Made by a program: the position numbers and the translations under genes. From contig CP046179.1 of assembly GCA_014075275.1 (NCBI GenBank), forward strand, positions 1,187,932 to 1,251,931: DNA of 64,000 bases, in the 5' to 3' direction. A model generated the notes under the pieces. The model saw only the letters and a list, made by a program, of their open reading frames with translations, ran no database searches and was not told the DNA's origin. Position 1 is the stretch's first letter. Each line of letters begins with the position of its first letter. Positions 37,700 through 47,070 of this stretch are shown one piece after another. Source of the stretch: Boseongicola sp. (GTDB lineage: Bacteria; Pseudomonadota; Alphaproteobacteria; Rhodobacterales; Rhodobacteraceae).

Positions 37700-37884
37700 C
37701 CGCCTGTCCCCTTGAAGCTGTCGCGAAACGCCATAACCCACAACAAGGCCAGCGCCACCGCCGGGATCGGCGCCAACAATGCGAAGTATTTCGACACCCC
37801 ATACCCAGGCAACAGCCGCCAGAACGGCACAATAATCAGCACCGCCGCCACCATCAGCATAAAAGAGGGGAACGGACCAATCAT
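37696..37884 (-). CDS. Small two-helix membrane protein in the nuo operon
   Basis: From ATG 37884 the 62-residue protein is almost all membrane: MIGPFPSFMLMVAAVLIIVP and YFALLAPIPAVALALLWVMA, with a short C-terminal DSFKGTGG. Its stop overlaps the sulfotransferase start (ATGA), and it begins 4 bases after the nuoC stop. Similar frames occur between nuo genes in relatives (recollection); function unknown. Confidence 0.7.
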   Translation of the reverse strand: MIGPFPSFMLMVAAVLIIVPFWRLLPGYGVSKYFALLAPIPAVALALLWVMAFRDSFKGTGG

Positions 37885-37888
37885 GGCG

Positions 37889-38500
37889 TTAACCCTTGGC
37901 CTCTTCGGCCTTGTCATCGCCTGGCATGATGTATTCTGCACCTTCCCAGGGGCTCATAAAATCAAACTGGCGATATTCCTGAACCAAATTCACCGGTTCA
38001 TAAACCACGCGTTTCTGCTCTTCGTTGTACCGCACCTCAATATAACCCGTGGTCGAGAAATCCTTGCGCAACGGATACCCGCGAAAGCCGTAATCTGTCA
38101 GGATGCGGCGTAGATCGGGATGACCCGAAAACAGAATGCCGAACATGTCGAATACTTCGCGCTCGAACCAATTGGCGCTGGGATGCACCTCGGTCAGCGA
38201 CGGAACAATGTCATCCTCGCGCACGCCAACTTTCAGTCGAATGCGATGGTTCTGATACATGCTCAGGAAATGATAAACCACGTCAAAACGCGGGTCGCGG
38301 TCCGGATAATCAACACCGGTGATATCCACCAGAGTCGAGAACTTGCAGTTTGCATCGGTTTTCAGGAACTCAACGAAATTGGCAAGCGACGACAGCGTGA
38401 CATTCATCGTCAATTCGCCATGCGTGATGTCCCAGGACACAACGCAATCAGATCGCTTTAACTCGATGTGGGTGGCCAGTTCGTTCAACGCTTCTGACAT
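37889..38500 (-). CDS. nuoC: NADH-quinone oxidoreductase subunit C
   Basis: Nqo5, the 30-kDa subunit. The 203-residue protein has the core [40 protein letters not shown], the signature [40 protein letters not shown] and the C-terminal [15 protein letters not shown]. It is separate from NuoD, unlike the NuoCD fusion of E. coli. ATG 38500 fits the family start; the frame is open to 38554. Confidence 0.97.
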   Translation of the reverse strand: MSEALNELATHIELKRSDCVVSWDITHGELTMNVTLSSLANFVEFLKTDANCKFSTLVDITGVDYPDRDPRFDVVYHFLSMYQNHRIRLKVGVREDDIVPSLTEVHPSANWFEREVFDMFGILFSGHPDLRRILTDYGFRGYPLRKDFSTTGYIEVRYNEEQKRVVYEPVNLVQEYRQFDFMSPWEGAEYIMPGDDKAEEAKG

Positions 38501-38519
38501 ATCGCTATCCCTTGTTCTC

Positions 38520-38813
38520 TCACGCAGACGCGGCAACGACGCCGCATCTTGCATTGACCGCCTGCATATGCGCCGCGTGGGCGTCCTGCGTTGGTCCAGT
38601 CAGCCAGCCGATCAGCGGCGTCTCAGTGAATATCGTGCGGCTGGCCGTGAATCCTTCGCGCCAACAGGCGCAAACTGTCACATCGTTATTGCTCCTACAT
38701 GCAGCATAGGCAGCATCAACGCCCCGGTTCAGCTTAAAATAACCAACGCCCAACAGCCCAATGGCAGTCAAAACCGCTCCGGAAAGAACTTTGTTGGCCA
38801 GCTCCGAATTCAT
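38520..38813 (-). CDS. Small membrane-anchored protein between nuoB and nuoC
   Basis: The 97-residue protein has one N-terminal membrane segment ([19 protein letters not shown]) and a periplasmic-looking part with four Cys ([16 protein letters not shown] and NARCGVV). The ATG overlaps the nuoB stop by 4 bases. I do not recognise the family; two possible disulfides suggest export of the C-terminal part. Confidence 0.7.
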   Translation of the reverse strand: MNSELANKVLSGAVLTAIGLLGVGYFKLNRGVDAAYAACRSNNDVTVCACWREGFTASRTIFTETPLIGWLTGPTQDAHAAHMQAVNARCGVVAASA

Positions 38814-39343
38814 CGTGTGATGGTTCCCGTCCGGCGGATTTTCCGCTGAAGCTGCAACAACCCGTAAAGCAGGGCCTCGGCAGTTGGGGGGCAGCCCGGC
38901 ACATAAACATCCACCGGCACGATCCGGTCACACCCACGCACAACGCTGTAACTGTAATGGTAATACCCACCGCCGTTGGCGCAGGATCCCATCGAAAGCA
39001 CATAGCGCGGCTCAGGCATCTGATCATAAACTTTGCGCAAAGCCGGGGCCATCTTGTTGGTCAAAGTGCCCGCAACAATCATCAGGTCAGACTGACGTGG
39101 CGACGCGCGCGGCGCAGTCCCGAACCGCTCCATGTCATAGCGTGGCATCGCGGTGTGCATCATTTCGACTGCACAGCAGGCCAATCCGAAAGTCATCCAA
39201 TGCAAAGACCCGGTGCGGGCCCAATTGATGATGTCGTCTGTCGACGTCACCAGAAAGCCCTTGTCCTGAAGCTCTTTGTTCAGTGCCTGGGTCGCGACTT
39301 CCTTGTCAGCGCCCGCAGTATTCTGGCCGGTTGCGACACTCAT
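38810..39343 (-). CDS. nuoB: NADH-quinone oxidoreductase subunit B
   Basis: Nqo6/PSST, carrying the terminal cluster N2. The 177-residue protein has the tandem-Cys motif [12 protein letters not shown], then [12 protein letters not shown] and [18 protein letters not shown], which complete the four N2 ligands. It starts 124 bases after the membrane protein encoded at 39468. Confidence 0.98.
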   Translation of the reverse strand: MSVATGQNTAGADKEVATQALNKELQDKGFLVTSTDDIINWARTGSLHWMTFGLACCAVEMMHTAMPRYDMERFGTAPRASPRQSDLMIVAGTLTNKMAPALRKVYDQMPEPRYVLSMGSCANGGGYYHYSYSVVRGCDRIVPVDVYVPGCPPTAEALLYGLLQLQRKIRRTGTITR

Positions 39344-39467
39344 ACTTTGGCTTCTCCTACCCGGTTCCGCTTTTGGTCCGGTCGCAGCAGCGACAAGACC
39401 CTTTTCGGACTATGCGTCAGCCCTCAAAAGGTCAAGGCAATGGAAGCCTGAAATCCGTGTTAAGATC

Positions 39468-40412
39468 CTATGGATTGGTCGAGTTTGGGCCCGGTTCCGG
39501 CGGAAACCACTTGCGCGCGATATCCACAACAAGCTGATGAATGGGTTCACTGCGCAAGGCGCGCGGTGATCGCCCTTCGGCCGCATCAATCTCGCTGACC
39601 AGATAGTCGGTTAAATAATCCTGCAAATACATCCCAAATCGGATCGCCCATGTCAGCCCGCTGGCATACTCCTGATACTCAACGATCGTTTGATTGCCCC
39701 GTCGGGAAAACTCGTGCCGACAAAGCCCCTGATCCTGGCCGTCATTGGTAAAGGTGTTGACCTCGTGAACCGCATCGTTGCTTTTTGCAATCAATCCCGA
39801 CATGTCCATCTCGGGCAGCACAATGCCGTCTTCGGTCACGGTCTGGGCATCGCCGACAGTGATCTGTTCGTCTCCCGAATTTGACGAGGAAATGCCCTGC
39901 AAATATAGCGTAATCGGAAAGATACCTTCGGCATTCGGCTCTCCGCAATCGACCCTGTCGTCACGACGCCCGGGATATAACGTGATCGCTCGGCGCAACG
40001 GTTCAATGTCCAGGCTCGACCGCTCCGAGCTGCGCAAAACAAACGTGCGACGCGGCCCCAGCTCGGTGCAAAAACCCACCACAACCGTCATCATGAAAAA
40101 CAGGATGGTGCCAAGAATCGTCAGACCAAACATACGTTGCCCGATCTGCTCGGAAGACATCGCCGGATCAATGAAAACGCCGCCTGTCAGAACAAGCGCC
40201 GAGGTGATGGACACCGACACAGTCTCCATCCACGCATTGGGATAAAAAACCAGATGCACGACGGGCAGCAGTGCAATTACAGCGACAATTCCGGCACCAA
40301 ACGGGCCCCAATCCGCAATATACGTCAGCGCAACAATCCAAGGCAGCAGGCTGGAAAATACGATCAACCGGCGCAGGCGCAATATTCGATACATCAAAAT
40401 TTCAAAGGTCAT
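39468..40412 (-). CDS. Membrane protein with soluble C-terminal domain between nuoA and nuoB, function unknown
   Basis: From ATG 40412 the 314-residue protein has about four helices in its first 120 residues (LIVFSSLLPWIVALTYIADW, GIVAVIALLPVVHLVFY, VSITSALVLTGGVFI and MFGLTILGTILFFMMTVVVG). A soluble region of about 190 residues follows, including RDDRVDCGEPNAEGIFPITL and WAIRFGMYLQDYLTDYLVSE. The frame is open to 40493, but the hydrophobic part begins after this ATG. Family not recognised. Same strand as nuo, with a 134-base gap after nuoA. Confidence 0.7.
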   Translation of the reverse strand: MTFEILMYRILRLRRLIVFSSLLPWIVALTYIADWGPFGAGIVAVIALLPVVHLVFYPNAWMETVSVSITSALVLTGGVFIDPAMSSEQIGQRMFGLTILGTILFFMMTVVVGFCTELGPRRTFVLRSSERSSLDIEPLRRAITLYPGRRDDRVDCGEPNAEGIFPITLYLQGISSSNSGDEQITVGDAQTVTEDGIVLPEMDMSGLIAKSNDAVHEVNTFTNDGQDQGLCRHEFSRRGNQTIVEYQEYASGLTWAIRFGMYLQDYLTDYLVSEIDAAEGRSPRALRSEPIHQLVVDIARKWFPPEPGPNSTNP

Positions 40413-40546
40413 TCGCAATCCATTACAGATGAATGGATTTCGGATACCCGCGAATTTCGACCACACTATGGCAGATTTTCCGACGCCATACACAAAAGCA
40501 CCCGCCAGATGACGAGTGCTTTTACTTTATTTTCAGAGGCTTGGAC

Positions 40547-40912
40547 TTACTCCCAGTCCATCGCGCCTTTTTTCCACTCATAGGCAAATCCAACCGTCAA
40601 AACGGTCAGAAAAACCATCATAGACCAGAAAGCGACGTCGCTTAGCCCTCCGAAGGCCACGGCCCAGGGGAACAAAAAGGCAATCTCAAGATCAAAGATA
40701 ATGAACAGGATCGCGACAAGGTAAAAACGCACATCGAATTTCATCCGCGCATCATCAAAAGCGTTGAACCCGCACTCATAGGCGCTCAGCTTCTCGGGAT
40801 CAGGATCGCTTGGGGCCACAAGAACCGCCGCCAAAATCAAAACCAACCCAAGTCCAATGGCCAGAGCCAGAAAAACCAGAATCGGCAGATACTCCCGCAA
40901 TAGATCGTCCAC
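40547..40912 (-). CDS. nuoA: NADH-quinone oxidoreductase subunit A
   Basis: Nqo7/ND3 subunit, 121 residues, three membrane helices. The long loop carries [20 protein letters not shown] (the conserved Cys loop near the quinone site) followed by [23 protein letters not shown] 40912 has GGAG eight bases upstream; an in-frame TTG at 40918 lies too close to that site. First nuo gene of the operon. Confidence 0.96.
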   Translation of the reverse strand: MDDLLREYLPILVFLALAIGLGLVLILAAVLVAPSDPDPEKLSAYECGFNAFDDARMKFDVRFYLVAILFIIFDLEIAFLFPWAVAFGGLSDVAFWSMMVFLTVLTVGFAYEWKKGAMDWE

Positions 40913-40971
40913 GTTCAACGCTCCGTCATTAAACTAGGCCAGCGTCAGTTAACGCGCTGCTTTCCTCACAC

Positions 40972-41475
40972 CTACTTGCCCAGTTCGGTGGGGTCAACGT
41001 CAACAACAAGGTCAAATAACTCTGCCATCGGGACCTCCGCAACATCGTCAGTATTGGCCACTGCCCCGCCGCCCTCTACTTGTGGTCCGGCATCATTGAC
41101 AGGCGCAACATCCACCGGCTCTACCGGCGCCGGGTCATCGACAACCGGGCGCGGATCATCAGCCAGCGGCGGCTCATCCGCGCCAGGCGGGGTGTCGCCT
41201 GCTATGACTGGTTCTTCCGAGTCCGGTGGCACCTCAACCGCTGGCGGAGCCACCAGTGCCGTGAAAATACTCGCCGGATCCGCCCCGCGTGCAATCGCCG
41301 ATGCCGCCAAGCCTTGTGCATTCTTCGGCAATTCCGCGCTGTCCGCACGCGCCGCCGCGACTGCCTGCTTTGCCATTTGCCCAACTGCCATGCTGCGCTT
41401 GCCACCTTCTGCCGCGCTCGGCCGCGCGCCCGGCAATTCGCCACCCGAAATATTCATCATCAGCCCCACGTCCAC
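40972..41475 (-). CDS. Hypothetical Ala/Pro/Asp-rich protein upstream of nuoA
   Basis: The 167-residue product has a helical N-terminal half (KRSMAVGQMAKQAVAAARAD, SAELPKNAQGLAASAIARGA) and an acidic Pro/Asp/Val-rich second half ending FDLVVDVDPTELGK. No signal or membrane segment. Start is uncertain: GTG 41475, or ATGs at 41460 and 41457. It lies 60 bases before nuoA on the same strand. Not recognised; the low-complexity tail makes homology calls difficult. Confidence 0.6.
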   Translation of the reverse strand: MDVGLMMNISGGELPGARPSAAEGGKRSMAVGQMAKQAVAAARADSAELPKNAQGLAASAIARGADPASIFTALVAPPAVEVPPDSEEPVIAGDTPPGADEPPLADDPRPVVDDPAPVEPVDVAPVNDAGPQVEGGGAVANTDDVAEVPMAELFDLVVDVDPTELGK

Positions 41476-41543
41476 ATGTCGCCTGTGACGTTCCTAGACA
41501 CTTCGGGTGAAGATATCGTTAGCGCAAAAAAAGAGGCAAAACC

Positions 41544-42362
41544 CTATGAGCTCGGTGAGACGACATCCGCTGCAGCGCCGTCGATAATGCCTTCATTCGC
41601 CGCCAACCACCGCTCGCGATAGGCAAAGCGTGCGGCCGACGCCACATCGTTCTGAAAGGCCCCATTGACGCTCGCACCAACGGCTGCGCCAACAATCGGA
41701 GCCACCTGGGCAATTTTACGGGTCGACAAATTGACGCCCAATGTTGCCGCAACCCGCCGCGTTGCCGCCAGCGAACCCGATGTCTGACCCGTTAGCTGCA
41801 CGATCTTTTGCCAGGCATCAGGGTGAATGTCCTGCCGTTCCGCCGCCAGCCGCGCAATCGCTGCGGCTTTGTCATCCGGGCTATTGGCCCCGGCCAACTG
41901 CAAGACATCCAGAATGTAAACGCGTTCAGCCTCGGAATTATCGCCAAAACCATAGCAAAGCCCGGTCAGCCGAATGGTCCGCAAGGCAAGCGTCACCGTA
42001 GCTGGCACATCAAATGCCAGTCCAATGGCGCCGAATGCGCCTGCCGCTCCACCTCCGGTCACGGCATATCCCAACGCCCAGCGCCGCACATCAATCGCCG
42101 CGTCCTCACAAGCAGCAAAATCCGAGAAATCGTGGCTGATCGCCGTTTTACGTATCGAACCCGAGGCGGCCCAGTCCGCGCCCCGGATCGCCGCCTCGAT
42201 GACTTCGGCTGGTATCAGGCGATGAGTTAAATACCCTATTGGTCGCGAGATGGATCGCACGGCCCGTGGCAAAGCAGACGGCGGAGCCGCCCGAAATCCG
42301 TCTTGTTCGGCCAAAACATCGACTAAGGTCGCGCCCGGTAAAGTCCCCGATTGATCCTTCAT
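41544..42362 (-). CDS. EcsC-family protein
   Basis: The 272-residue protein matches the EcsC pattern: an Ala-rich helical segment (DAAIDVRRWALGYAVTGGGA), GAIGLAFDVPATVTLALRTI, RLTGLCYGFG, AERVYILDVLQLAG and C-terminal KIAQVAPIVGAAVGASVNGA followed by AARFAYRERW. Two Gly/Ala-rich hydrophobic stretches may insert into membrane. EcsC was named from a Bacillus ABC exporter operon, but the function of the stand-alone proteins is unclear. Confidence 0.85.
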   Translation of the reverse strand: MKDQSGTLPGATLVDVLAEQDGFRAAPPSALPRAVRSISRPIGYLTHRLIPAEVIEAAIRGADWAASGSIRKTAISHDFSDFAACEDAAIDVRRWALGYAVTGGGAAGAFGAIGLAFDVPATVTLALRTIRLTGLCYGFGDNSEAERVYILDVLQLAGANSPDDKAAAIARLAAERQDIHPDAWQKIVQLTGQTSGSLAATRRVAATLGVNLSTRKIAQVAPIVGAAVGASVNGAFQNDVASAARFAYRERWLAANEGIIDGAAADVVSPSS

Positions 42363-42483
42363 GTCTCGGCGCCTCCCGACAAATTACCTTCGATTACAAT
42401 TCGTTGGAGTCTATATGGGGACGCTGCTCCAAGATTTGCAGCCCATAGCGGGGATGTTGCCCCGGAAACATTTCGCGCCGCGC

Positions 42484-42527
42484 CGATTTCCACTCGGAAA
42501 TCGATCCGGAATTTGTCTCAAATTCCG
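42484..42527. terminator. Double hairpin in the gap between the gph-like and ecsC genes
   Basis: CGATTTCC-ACTC-GGAAATCG (42484-42503) is followed three bases later by CGGAATTTG-TCT-CAAATTCCG (42507-42527), both with perfect arms. They lie between the HAD gene stop (42546) and the ecsC start (42362) on the minus strand. The pair resembles those at 17940, 51912 and 55836. A role as transcript 3' end is likely. Confidence 0.65.
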
Positions 42528-42545
42528 CCACCGCGCCGCAGTAAT

Positions 42546-43214
42546 TTAAGGCATCAGATCGGTAATCACTCCACTTAATTCGCCATAGTTTTCAATAAGA
42601 TGATCCGGTTGCAGGCGTGCAACCTCCGGACCTTCCGGCCCAAATCCCACCAATACCACCGGCACCCCTGCGGCCCGCGCGGTCTTCACATCGGTTTCCG
42701 TATCACCAATCAGCAAAGATCGGCCAACATCCCCTCCGGCCCGCTCAACCGAGGCCCGATAAGGTGCGACATCCGGCTTACGGGTCGCCAATGTGTCCGC
42801 CCCAATCAGGCTATCAAACAAACCCCGAACGCCCAGCCGAGTCAAAAGCTTCTCCGCCAGCCATTCTGGCTTATTTGTGCAAATCGCCAAGGCAAACTTC
42901 TCGGCCCGCAACCATTTGACGGCCTCAATAGCCCCCGGGTAAAGCACTGTAAAAACGTCTATATTTTGATCGTAATAGTCCAAAAGATGCGGAAACTGCG
43001 CGTCGATGTCCGCCTCGCCAAATTCCCCCGAAAGTCGCAAAAAGCCAAGTCGCAACATCGCTCTTCCGCCGTGAAATGCGGTCAACTGGTCCGCTTCAGG
43101 GTCCAACATGTCCCCGTGCCCAAGCCCCCGAAAACAGGCATTCGCAGCCGCGATTAAATCGCCACTTGTGTCCGCAAGGGTTCCATCCAGATCGAAAACA
43201 ACGGTTTTCATCAC
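42546..43214 (-). CDS. HAD-family hydrolase, phosphoglycolate phosphatase-like
   Basis: The 222-residue HAD protein has motif I VFDLDGTLADTSGDL, a helical cap (FGEADIDAQFPHLLDYYDQN), motif II ICTNKP, the Lys region LATRKPDVAPY and motif IV LLIGDTETDVKTARAAGVPV. It is paralogous to the gph at 14053, with which it shares order and motif spacing. Which one is the physiological phosphoglycolate phosphatase cannot be decided from sequence. It is divergent from glmU. Confidence 0.88.
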   Translation of the reverse strand: MMKTVVFDLDGTLADTSGDLIAAANACFRGLGHGDMLDPEADQLTAFHGGRAMLRLGFLRLSGEFGEADIDAQFPHLLDYYDQNIDVFTVLYPGAIEAVKWLRAEKFALAICTNKPEWLAEKLLTRLGVRGLFDSLIGADTLATRKPDVAPYRASVERAGGDVGRSLLIGDTETDVKTARAAGVPVVLVGFGPEGPEVARLQPDHLIENYGELSGVITDLMP

Positions 43215-43334
43215 GCCTCCATGGGCAAAGCATTGCCCGCGCTGTAACGTCTGGCAACATCAAGTGAAGCCGCCCCGTCTTGCGGGAAAGCCCCTAGCGG
43301 CTAAAACAGCGGACAAGAAAAGGAAAGAGCAGGC

Positions 43335-44687
43335 ATGCCCCTACACCTTATTGTTCTCGCCGCTGGCGAAGGCACGCGCATGGCGTCCGATCAGCCCAAG
43401 GTGCTGCATCAGATCGCAGGTGCCCCAATGATCGCCCATACACTGTCCACCGCTGACGGTATGGAGGTCGGCACGCGCGTCGTCATCACAGGCCATGGCG
43501 GTGATGCTGTTAAGGCCGCCCTCAACGAGATGGATCCCGACATCCAAGTCGTCGAACAGGAACAGCGCAACGGCACCGCCCACGCCGCAACCATGGCCAC
43601 TGATGCGCTTACTGGGGCAACCGGCAACGTCGCCATCATGAACGGCGACAATCCTCTGATCACCGCCGAAACTCTGGCGAAAATGATCGAGACCCGCCAG
43701 GCCGGAGCCGACCTCGTCGTTCTCGGCTTTCACGTCCACCGACCCAACCGCTACGGCCACCTGGTCCACGACGGCGATCAGTTGCAGCGTATTGTCGAAT
43801 GGAAAGACGCAACCGAAGATGAGCGCGCCCTAACCCTTTGTAATTCCGGCCTTTATGTGGGCGAAGCCCAAACCTTACTCCGCCTCGCGAAATCAGTTCA
43901 GAACGATAACGAAGCCCGGGAATTCTACCTGACCGATATCGTCGCACTGGCCAACGCCGAAGGCCTGAAAGTCGCCTCCGTCACCTGCCCCGAAGCCGAA
44001 GCCCTTGGCGTCAACTCCCGCACCGAACTGGCTGCCGCCGAGGCTGCATTCCAAGCCAGCGCCCGCCAGTCGGCCCTTGAAAACGGCGTCACCTTGCAAG
44101 CCCCCGATACCGTCCATTTTGCCATGGACACCCACATCGGCCGCGACGCGGTGATCGAACCCAACGTCTACTTCGGCCCCGGCGTCACCATCGAAACCGG
44201 CGCCCACATTCGCGCCTTCAGCCACCTCGAAGGGTGTCATGTTGGCAAAGGCGCAATTGTCGGCCCATACACCCGCCTGCGCCCGGGCGCGGAACTGTCC
44301 AACGACGCCAAGATTGGCAATTTCGTCGAGATCAAGAACGCCCACATCGGCGACGGCGCAAAAGTGAATCATCTCTCCTATGTCGGCGACGCTTCGGTTG
44401 GCGCGGCCACAAACATCGGCGCAGGCACCGTCACCTGCAATTATGATGGCGTCTCGAAACACCATACCGAGATCGGCGAACGAGTTTTCATCGGCTCAAA
44501 CACCCTCATGGTCGCCCCCGTCACTATTGGCGACGACGCCATAACCGCCACAGGCTCGGTCATAAGCAAAAACGTCCCCCCCGGCGATCTTGCCATCGCG
44601 CGGGCCAAGCAAGACAATAAACCGGGTTTCGCCATCCGCCTGTTCAAAAAGATGCGCGCAGCTAACGCTGCGAAAAACAAAGGATAA
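43335..44687 (+). CDS. glmU: Bifunctional GlcNAc-1-P uridyltransferase / GlcN-1-P acetyltransferase
   Basis: Makes UDP-GlcNAc for peptidoglycan and LPS. The 450-residue protein starts with the nucleotidyltransferase motif LAAGEGTRMASDQPKVLHQI and has EQRNGTAHA. The C-terminal left-handed beta-helix shows hexapeptide repeats and the acetyl-CoA region (AATNIGAGTVTCNYDGVSKH, IGSNTLMVAPVTIGDDA). Preceded by AGGAAAGAGCAGG. glmS follows 4 bases later, a functional pair in one pathway. Confidence 0.97.
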   Translation: MPLHLIVLAAGEGTRMASDQPKVLHQIAGAPMIAHTLSTADGMEVGTRVVITGHGGDAVKAALNEMDPDIQVVEQEQRNGTAHAATMATDALTGATGNVAIMNGDNPLITAETLAKMIETRQAGADLVVLGFHVHRPNRYGHLVHDGDQLQRIVEWKDATEDERALTLCNSGLYVGEAQTLLRLAKSVQNDNEAREFYLTDIVALANAEGLKVASVTCPEAEALGVNSRTELAAAEAAFQASARQSALENGVTLQAPDTVHFAMDTHIGRDAVIEPNVYFGPGVTIETGAHIRAFSHLEGCHVGKGAIVGPYTRLRPGAELSNDAKIGNFVEIKNAHIGDGAKVNHLSYVGDASVGAATNIGAGTVTCNYDGVSKHHTEIGERVFIGSNTLMVAPVTIGDDAITATGSVISKNVPPGDLAIARAKQDNKPGFAIRLFKKMRAANAAKNKG

Positions 44688-44691
44688 TCCC

Positions 44692-46506
44692 ATGTGCGGC
44701 ATCGTCGGCATATTAGGACACCACGAAGCAGCCCCGACTTTGGTCGAGGCCCTGAAACGCCTTGAGTATCGCGGGTATGACAGCGCAGGCATCGCCACGG
44801 TTGAAGATGGCGCGCTGAACCGCCGCCGCGCCGTCGGAAAGCTGGTGAACCTCTCGGACCTTCTGGTGCACGAACCGCTTTCCGGCAAATCCGGCATCGG
44901 TCACACCCGTTGGGCCACCCACGGCGCGCCCAGCGTCACCAACGCCCACCCGCATAAATCCGGCCCCGTCGCCGTCGTCCACAACGGCATCATTGAGAAC
45001 TTCAAAACCTTACGCGAAGACCTCGACGCCAAAGGCTACAAGGCCCAAACCGAAACCGACACGGAAACCATCTCACTACTAGCGCAAAGCTTCCTGGATC
45101 AAGGCCTCGCCCCCCGCGACGCGGCCGAACAAACCATCGCGCGCCTCGAAGGCGCTTTCGCTTTGGCGTTCCTGTTCGAAGGCGAAGACGACCTGATCAT
45201 CGCCGCCCGCAAGGGCTCACCTCTGGCTGTTGGCCATGGTGATGGAGAGATGTTCCTTGGCTCCGACGCCATTGCCCTCGCGCCGATGACCGACCGGATC
45301 ACCTATCTGGAAGAAGGCGACCGCGCCGAGCTGACCCGCGACGGTGTCACGATCTTCGACGCCAACGGCAACCGCGCCAATCGCGACATCCGCAAGGTTA
45401 TGATCGACGCCACCCGCATCGACAAAAGCGGCCACAAGCACTTCATGGCCAAGGAAATCGCCGAACAGCCCACCGTTCTAGCCGACGCAATCGCTCATTA
45501 TGTCACCAACGACAGCCTGAACCTGCCAGACAACGTGCCCGACTTCGCAAACGTCGACCGCATCCTGATGGTCGCCTGCGGCACCGCCTTTCTGGCCTGC
45601 ATGACGGCGAAATACTGGATCGAACGCATGGCGGGCATCCCTGTCGAAGTCGATATCGCGTCCGAATTCCGCTATCGCACGCCCCCCATCGGCCCCAACA
45701 CTCTGGCCATCTTCGTCAGCCAGTCGGGCGAAACCGCCGACACGCTGGCCGCCCTGCGCCACGTCGCCACTCGCGCGCAGATCCTGTCCATCGTCAACGT
45801 CGCGGAAAGCACCATCGCCCGCAAAAGCGATGTCGCCCTGCCCATTCTGGCCGGTGCCGAGATCGGCGTGGCGTCAACCAAGGCCTTCACCTGTCAGCTA
45901 ACAGTTCTCCACGCGCTGGCCCTAAAGGCCGCTCGCGACCGGGGTCAGATGGACGACACAACACTGGCAGATCACATCAAAGACCTGCGCGCCCTGCCCG
46001 GCCTCGTCGCTCAGGCTCTTGAGGCCAGCAGCGCCATCGCCGACATATCGCGTGATCTGTCTGAAGCGCGCGATATCCTGTTCCTGGGTCGCGGCCAGAT
46101 GTATCCCCTGGCCCTTGAAGGCGCTCTAAAACTCAAAGAAATCAGCTATATACACGCCGAGGGCTACGCCAGCGGCGAGTTGAAGCATGGCCCCATCGCC
46201 CTGATCGACCCCGCCGTCCCGGTCATCGTCATGGCCCCCATGGACGTCCTCTTCGAGAAAACCGTTTCCAACATGCACGAGGTCATGGCGCGCGGCGGCC
46301 AGGTCATTCTGGTCACCGACCGCCCCGGCGCAGCCGAAGCGGGCGAAGGCACCAAGGCAACGATCCATATGCCAAAAGCCCCCGACGCGCTGGCCCCGAT
46401 CCTTTACGCGATCCCGGCGCAACTTCTGGCCTATCACACGGCTGTCGCCAAAGGCACCGACGTCGATCAACCCCGCAACCTCGCGAAATCCGTGACAGTG
46501 GAGTAA
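44692..46506 (+). CDS. glmS: Glutamine--fructose-6-phosphate aminotransferase (isomerizing)
   Basis: Makes glucosamine-6-phosphate, the substrate pool for the GlmM-GlmU route. The 604-residue protein begins MCGIVGILG, whose Cys after Met removal is the glutaminase nucleophile, with GIGHTRWATHG and HNGIIENF in the glutaminase half. Two SIS domains follow (VACGTAFLACMTAKYWIE, FVSQSGETADTLAAL, GRGQMYPLALEGALKLKEIS) and it ends with the LAKSVTVE tail. ATG 44692 has AAAGGAT upstream; the frame opens earlier inside glmU but the Cys2 rule fixes the start. Confidence 0.97.
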   Translation: MCGIVGILGHHEAAPTLVEALKRLEYRGYDSAGIATVEDGALNRRRAVGKLVNLSDLLVHEPLSGKSGIGHTRWATHGAPSVTNAHPHKSGPVAVVHNGIIENFKTLREDLDAKGYKAQTETDTETISLLAQSFLDQGLAPRDAAEQTIARLEGAFALAFLFEGEDDLIIAARKGSPLAVGHGDGEMFLGSDAIALAPMTDRITYLEEGDRAELTRDGVTIFDANGNRANRDIRKVMIDATRIDKSGHKHFMAKEIAEQPTVLADAIAHYVTNDSLNLPDNVPDFANVDRILMVACGTAFLACMTAKYWIERMAGIPVEVDIASEFRYRTPPIGPNTLAIFVSQSGETADTLAALRHVATRAQILSIVNVAESTIARKSDVALPILAGAEIGVASTKAFTCQLTVLHALALKAARDRGQMDDTTLADHIKDLRALPGLVAQALEASSAIADISRDLSEARDILFLGRGQMYPLALEGALKLKEISYIHAEGYASGELKHGPIALIDPAVPVIVMAPMDVLFEKTVSNMHEVMARGGQVILVTDRPGAAEAGEGTKATIHMPKAPDALAPILYAIPAQLLAYHTAVAKGTDVDQPRNLAKSVTVE

Positions 46507-46509
46507 CCC

Positions 46510-47070
46510 ATGGGCACCCAGCACGATCACCTCGAGCCCCAGTTCCAGAAGTTCATCAAAGCCCAGCCGATCTTTTTCACAGGCACCGCCGCGGCGACGG
46601 GTAAGGTCAACGTCTCGCCCAAGGGCATGGATTCGCTTCGCATACTCGGACCCAACCGCATCGTCTGGCGCAACCTCACCGGCAGCGGCAATGAAAGCGC
46701 CGCCCATGTCGACGAGGTGCCCCGTATGACCATAATGTGGTGTTCGTTTTCGGGCCCACCGATGATCCTGCGGGCCTTTGCGACCGCCCGCAGCATCCAC
46801 CTGAACGACCCCGACTGGGAAGAGTTGAACGCCATGTTCGAACCCAACCACACAGCCCGGCAAATCTTCGATCTGGACGTGGATATGGTGCAAAAAAGCT
46901 GCGGCTATGCGGTGCCCGAGATGACTTTCGAAAAGGAACGCGACGTGCTGACCAACTGGGGCGAGCGCAAATCCGACGAAGACATCCGCACTCATTGGCT
47001 GAAGTATAACCAGACCACACTGGACGGCTTTGAGACCCATATCGCCAAGCGCAACATCGATCCCAAATGA
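46510..47070 (+). CDS. Pyridoxamine 5'-phosphate oxidase-fold protein
   Basis: The 186-residue protein has a split-barrel FMN-binding pattern (KAQPIFFTGTAAATGKVNVS, GMDSLRILGPNRIVWRNLTG, SGNESAAHVDEVPRMTIMWC). It resembles the PPOX group that acts on small substrates, not true PdxH. It starts 4 bases after glmS and its stop overlaps the next gene (ATGA), so it may be part of the glmUS unit by read-through. Confidence 0.87.
   Translation: MGTQHDHLEPQFQKFIKAQPIFFTGTAAATGKVNVSPKGMDSLRILGPNRIVWRNLTGSGNESAAHVDEVPRMTIMWCSFSGPPMILRAFATARSIHLNDPDWEELNAMFEPNHTARQIFDLDVDMVQKSCGYAVPEMTFEKERDVLTNWGERKSDEDIRTHWLKYNQTTLDGFETHIAKRNIDPK

Noticed and set aside
14053-43214. Horizontal transfer of the second HAD phosphatase
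   Set aside because: Two Gph-like paralogs are common in this group and nothing in codon use or flanks suggests transfer.
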